Below, in pieces: positions 60,514 to 64,000 of a stretch of 64,000 nucleotides of DNA. Both the position numbers and the translations under genes were made by a program. The stretch is from contig DASQZT010000052.1 of assembly GCA_035638575.1 (NCBI GenBank), forward strand, positions 39,419-103,418. Direction: 5' to 3'. Position 1 is the stretch's first letter. Every line of letters begins with the position of its first letter. This stretch comes from DASQZT01 sp035638575 (GTDB lineage: Bacteria; Acidobacteriota; Terriglobia; Bryobacterales; Bryobacteraceae). The notes beneath the pieces are model-generated. The model saw only the letters and a list, made by a program, of their open reading frames with translations. It was not told the origin of the DNA and made no database searches.

Positions 60514-62154
60514 CTACCTGATCACGATGCCGCGCGCGTCGAGCAGCTCGCCGGTCTGGGTGAGCAGGTTGAGCAGGTTCTTGCGGACGTTGATCTGGTT
60601 GGTGGCCACGGCCGAATCCGCCTGCACCAGGGCCTGCTGCGCGTTGATCACGTTCTGGTTGATCTCCGTGCCCAGGAGGTATTTCTGGTTTTCGGCGTCG
60701 AGGTTCTTCTTGGCGAAATCCTGCTGGATCTGCGCCAGCTTCAACTGCTCCTTGGCGCCTTCGAGGTTGACCACCGCCGTCAGAACGTTCAGCCGGATGG
60801 CCTGCTCCTGGTTGCGCAGCGTCAGGACATCCATTTTCTTCTGCACCATCGCGTTGGCCATGGCGGCCGATGCCGCCTTGGAACGGACGGGAAGCGTAAG
60901 CGTGAGACCCGCCTGGTACGTGGGGTAGCCGAACCCGAACATCTGGCCGAGAGAATCGCCGATGCCGCCGGGAACTACTTCGGCAAGACCGTTAATATAA
61001 GACCCGCCGCGTCCGGCCGCGGAATAGCCGCCGGTGAGGTTCAGGCTGGGCAGCAGTCCGTTCTTGGCGGACTGGATTCCGAGATCGTCCACATCCAGCT
61101 TTTGCACAGCGCCCTTTACCGCGGGATTGATGTTCAGCCCTTTGCTCACGGCCTGCTCGCGGTCGACCGTCAGGGAATCAGCCGGCCCGAGGTCCACACT
61201 CTCGGTAAGGACGACCGGCAGATTGCGGACTTGCGGATCGAGATCGGCTCCGACCTGGTGGCGCAACGCCTCCTCGGCGGTAGCCAGAGCGAACTTGGCC
61301 TGCGACACCGAGAGATCGGCGGCCGCGAGATTCTGCTGCGGATTGTAAATATCGAGCGGCGAGAGGGCGCCCAGATCCAACTGCTGCTGCATGTACTTCA
61401 GATAGGCGTCCGCGGTGTCGCGGGCCTTCTCCTGCACCTTCAGGTTCTCGCGCGCCGAGATTACGTTCCAATAAGCCGTTTCGGCGGTGTTGATCAGGGT
61501 GATCAACTGCGAGCGCAACTGGAATTCCGAGATCTTGTAACTGCTCTGCGCCTGCATTATCGGAATCTTGTTGACGTACGTGCCCCGGTTCCGGATCAGC
61601 GGCTGGGTGATGTTGAACGCGAGGCCGGTGCTCTCCAGATTCGCATTGTAGGAGTTCTTCGTGACGGCGGAGGAGGAAGTCTTCTGGCCAGTGAAGCCGA
61701 CCGAGTATTGCAGTCCGTTGGTAAGCGTCTGGTTCCAGGTCGCGCTGTACGGTTCGGCCAGGGATTTGCTCGAACCGCCGACCGGGACGGAGTCGATGGC
61801 CGTGCTGGGGTTGGTCACGTAGGCAGTGCTTCGAGTGGTGTTGTAGGCGGCGCGCAGGGTCGGATCGAAGACGCCCCATGCGGTCAGGATCGCGTTTCTC
61901 GGCATCTCCAGACTGAGCAACTGGAGCTGAACGTCGGTGTTGTTGGCCATCACCAGTTCCAAGTAATGCTGGAGCGACAGCTCCAGCTTGCCGTCGGCCA
62001 CAAAGTCGTTCAACCTCGCCGGAGGCTTGAGCTCGACCTTGGTCTGGGTCTTTTGAAAGGTCTCCCGGAAGTAAGACGGTTTGGGGAAGGACGTCATCTG
62101 AGCGGAAGCGCCCGCCGCCAGTAGCAGTGCTGCGACGAAAGTTCGATACACCAT
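60514..62154 (-). CDS. TolC-family outer-membrane channel protein
   Basis: A 546-residue outer-membrane factor from ATG 62154 (signal peptide YRTFVAALLLAAGASAQM), 4 bp after the permease stop. Two OEP repeats: LSLQHYLELVMANNTDVQLQ ... ENLKVQEKARDTADAYLKYM ... LTLPVRSKAASAAMANAMVQ ... QQALVQADSAVATNQINVRK. The longer upstream frame lies in the permease gene. Third gene of the adaptor-permease-TolC operon. Confidence 0.9.
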   Translation of the reverse strand: MVYRTFVAALLLAAGASAQMTSFPKPSYFRETFQKTQTKVELKPPARLNDFVADGKLELSLQHYLELVMANNTDVQLQLLSLEMPRNAILTAWGVFDPTLRAAYNTTRSTAYVTNPSTAIDSVPVGGSSKSLAEPYSATWNQTLTNGLQYSVGFTGQKTSSSAVTKNSYNANLESTGLAFNITQPLIRNRGTYVNKIPIMQAQSSYKISEFQLRSQLITLINTAETAYWNVISARENLKVQEKARDTADAYLKYMQQQLDLGALSPLDIYNPQQNLAAADLSVSQAKFALATAEEALRHQVGADLDPQVRNLPVVLTESVDLGPADSLTVDREQAVSKGLNINPAVKGAVQKLDVDDLGIQSAKNGLLPSLNLTGGYSAAGRGGSYINGLAEVVPGGIGDSLGQMFGFGYPTYQAGLTLTLPVRSKAASAAMANAMVQKKMDVLTLRNQEQAIRLNVLTAVVNLEGAKEQLKLAQIQQDFAKKNLDAENQKYLLGTEINQNVINAQQALVQADSAVATNQINVRKNLLNLLTQTGELLDARGIVIR

Positions 62155-62158
62155 ATTT

Positions 62159-63412
62159 CTACTCGTAACGAATGGCCTCGATGGGATCCAGTTTCGCGGC
62201 CTGAACGGCCGGATAAATTCCAAACAACAAACCAATGAACACGGAGACGCCGAAGGCGATGATGATCGACGACGCCGTAACCAGGGTCGACCAGCCCGCG
62301 GCCGACGCGATAATCTTGGACAGCGAATATCCGAAGCCAATGCCGATCAGGCCGCCCACGATGGAGATCAACACCGCCTCCGTGAGGAACTGACGGACAA
62401 TGTCCTGCTGCCGCGCGCCGATGGCGCGGCGGATTCCGATTTCGCGCGTCCGCTCCAGAACCGTGGCCAGCATGATGTTCATGATGCCGATGCCGCCGAC
62501 CAGCAGGGAGATGCCCGCGATGCAGATCATGACGACGTTGAAGATCATCTGCGTCTGCTTCTTTTGCTCCAGGAGGCCGGCGGGCACGATCACGGTGAAG
62601 TCGCCCGCGTCCTTATGGGTCGCGGTCAGAATCGCCCGCACCACGTTGGAGGTCTCGATGGAATCGACATTGGGCCCCACCTTCATGTAAATGCCGTCGA
62701 TTTCGTCCTTGAGGTAGCTGGTGTTGTCCTCGAACCGCCGCATCACGGTGTTGAGGGGCGAGATCACCAGGTTGTTGCGGTTGGCCGCCTGGGCCCCTTC
62801 CGTGTCGGAATCGCCGGTGGCCTGGGGCGTCAGGGTGCCGATCACCTGCAGCCACGTGTCGTTGACCTTGATGTACTTGCCGACGGCCTTGTCGTAACCC
62901 AGCAGGCTCACTTTGGCGCCTTCGCCGAGCACGCAGACCGGGGCGGACGCCTTGTTCTCATCCTCCGTAAAGAAGCGGCCGTCCACCAGCTTGAGGCTGT
63001 TGATCTCCATGAAGTTGGGCAGGACGCCGATGAGCTGGGGCGTATCGCTGCTGGTCTTGGGCAGCAGCTTCTGCGGCTTGAAACGCTTGCGCGGGGTAAT
63101 GGCCACCAGGCCGGAGACGTTCTCGGAGATGGCGCGGTAGTCCCGGAAGGTAAGTCCCGGCGAGACCGAGCGCACGGTCTGCAGCTCGTTCCGGTCCAGG
63201 GCTTCGTGCGCCTCTACGATGATGTTGTTCACGCCCAGCTGGTCGATGAAGCTCATCATCTCTTTCTGCGCGCCGGCGGTGATGGAAAGCATGGCCACCA
63301 CGGCGCCCACTCCGAAGATCATGCCGAGCATCGTCAGCAAGCTGCGCAGCTTGTGCGCGAAGAGGCTGGCCAGCCCCATCTTCAATTCGGGAATAATGTG
63401 TGAGCCGATCAT
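62159..63412 (-). CDS. MacB-like FtsX ABC permease
   Basis: A 417-residue permease with the MacB C-terminal layout: TM1 (LRSLLTMLGMIFGVGAVVAM), a MacB_PCD periplasmic domain (about 50-280), then three helices of FtsX (ISLLVGGIGIMNIMLATVLE, RTREIGIRRAIGARQQDIVR, AVQAAKLDPIEAIRYE). No ATPase is fused or adjacent. The ATPase at 56369 in the same gene run is the best candidate. It starts one base after the adaptor stop. Confidence 0.93.
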   Translation of the reverse strand: MIGSHIIPELKMGLASLFAHKLRSLLTMLGMIFGVGAVVAMLSITAGAQKEMMSFIDQLGVNNIIVEAHEALDRNELQTVRSVSPGLTFRDYRAISENVSGLVAITPRKRFKPQKLLPKTSSDTPQLIGVLPNFMEINSLKLVDGRFFTEDENKASAPVCVLGEGAKVSLLGYDKAVGKYIKVNDTWLQVIGTLTPQATGDSDTEGAQAANRNNLVISPLNTVMRRFEDNTSYLKDEIDGIYMKVGPNVDSIETSNVVRAILTATHKDAGDFTVIVPAGLLEQKKQTQMIFNVVMICIAGISLLVGGIGIMNIMLATVLERTREIGIRRAIGARQQDIVRQFLTEAVLISIVGGLIGIGFGYSLSKIIASAAGWSTLVTASSIIIAFGVSVFIGLLFGIYPAVQAAKLDPIEAIRYE

Positions 63413-63413
63413 G

Positions 63414-64000
63414 TTATTTGGTACCCGCGGGCATGTTCCCCATCGGGTTGCCCTGCGACGACTTGTTGTCGCCGCCCTTCTTCTTCTCGGCGGTGGGATC
63501 GGCCATGGCGATGATCTCGCCCGGCTGCACGCCCGAAGCCAGCACCATCATGGTTTCGCTCTGCTTCATCAACTGCACTTCGCGAGGCTCGAACTTGCCG
63601 TTCCGCTGCTGCACGAACACGGTAAACTTGCCGCTTTTCTGGAAAACCGCCTGCGCGGGAACGTGCAGGACGTCGGGAATTTTCTCCACCACGATTTCGA
63701 CATCCGACAGCAGGCCGGGCCGCAGCAGCGTCTGCACCTGGGAATCCTGCTCCGGAGGAAGGGGAAGCTTGGCGTTCTTGCGTTCTTCTTCGCTGTACTG
63801 CGACGCCGCGGCGGCGCCGCGCTTCATGAGAGTCTCGAGCGAGAAGTCACCCGCGACCCCACCCGGGGCGCCGGCTTGACCGGCTCCCGGACCGCGGCCC
63901 GCGCCGCCGGGTCCCTGGCCGCCGGCGAATTGCCCGCCACCGCCCTGGCCACGGCCGCCGCCTTCGCCACGGCCGCCGCCCTCGCCACGGCCGCCGCCAG
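63414..64000 (-). CDS. MacA-type periplasmic adaptor, C-terminal part, cut by window edge
   Basis: The 3' 195 codons of a membrane fusion protein, open to the right edge. The C-terminal domains read LLRPGLLSDVEIVVEKIPDV, LHVPAQAVFQKSGKFTVFVQ and LASGVQPGEIIAMADP. Before them lies a Gly/Arg-rich stretch with the unit GGGRGE repeated (about 63905-64000, then GGQGPGGAGRGPGAGQAG), an uncommon low-complexity insert for an adaptor. It is the first known gene of the adaptor-permease-TolC operon. Confidence 0.85.
   Translation of the reverse strand, partial: GGGRGEGGGRGEGGGRGQGGGGQFAGGQGPGGAGRGPGAGQAGAPGGVAGDFSLETLMKRGAAAASQYSEEERKNAKLPLPPEQDSQVQTLLRPGLLSDVEIVVEKIPDVLHVPAQAVFQKSGKFTVFVQQRNGKFEPREVQLMKQSETMMVLASGVQPGEIIAMADPTAEKKKGGDNKSSQGNPMGNMPAGTK

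Noticed and set aside
63890..64000. A tandem DNA repeat or CRISPR-like array at the right edge
   Set aside because: The repeat unit keeps reading frame with the adaptor gene and codes GGGRGE; there are no unique spacers.

Overview
The window looks like chromosomal DNA of an acidobacterium, most likely of the Solibacter/Bryobacter type (inference). The reasons are the high G+C content, very long FtsX-type permeases of the acidobacterial 'orphan permease' (ADOP) kind with a PadR regulator, a Ser/Thr kinase fused to PD40 propeller repeats, an SBBP-repeat secreted protein, an Oar-like TonB receptor, and a GMC oxidoreductase/gluconate-dehydrogenase subunit 3 pair next to a DUF1080 protein. I see no rRNA, tRNA, CRISPR array, transposase or phage gene.

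Region 1 (1-4.5 kb): a TIM-barrel sugar isomerase/epimerase, an exported rhodanese-like protein, an SBBP beta-propeller protein and a DUF4097 protein. Region 2 (4.5-19.1 kb): a tandem duplication of a tripartite heavy-metal RND efflux operon (czcC-czcB-czcA order) with a divergent LuxR-type response regulator. Unit 2 still has a membrane-anchored PAS-LuxR gene after the regulator. In unit 1 that gene is deleted to a scar of about 40 bp. Region 3 (19.1-26 kb): PadR with a 21-bp palindrome across its start codon, an ADOP permease, a small membrane protein and a 1000-residue kinase-propeller protein.

Region 4 (26-39.8 kb): a flagellar cluster on the minus strand. Reading 5' to 3' it has flbD, motA, motB, fliW, csrA, a 782-residue flagellin, a decayed TPR gene, a second 785-residue flagellin, a TPR/GT41 O-GlcNAc-transferase-like gene interrupted by a -1 frameshift, a sugar C-methyltransferase-like gene, fliD and a small helical protein. 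Sigma-28-type promoter elements precede flbD, flagellin 2, fliD and (with a long spacer) both TPR copies. Matching terminators follow both flagellins. The layout points to a FliW-CsrA-flagellin control loop and to flagellin glycosylation with further methylation.

Region 5 (39.8-45.4 kb): a small unknown protein with a VOC protein, a DUF2339 giant membrane protein overlapping a TgpA-type transglutaminase, and an ACT-domain protein. Region 6 (45.4-52.3 kb): an Oar-like TonB-dependent receptor with a clear promoter, convergent to a probable 3-keto-glycoside cluster (DUF1080, GMC flavoprotein, small Tat-exported subunit). Region 7 (52.3-64 kb): an all-minus-strand run of MacAB/TolC-type export genes (adaptor, permease, TolC, two CPBP-family membrane proteins, coiled-coil protein, second adaptor, ATPase, DUF4097 protein, ADOP permease, second ATPase). 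The first adaptor runs off the right edge and carries a Gly/Arg-rich repeat.

The recurring theme is tandem duplication followed by decay of one partner gene. It is seen independently in the metal-efflux array and in the flagellin/TPR array.
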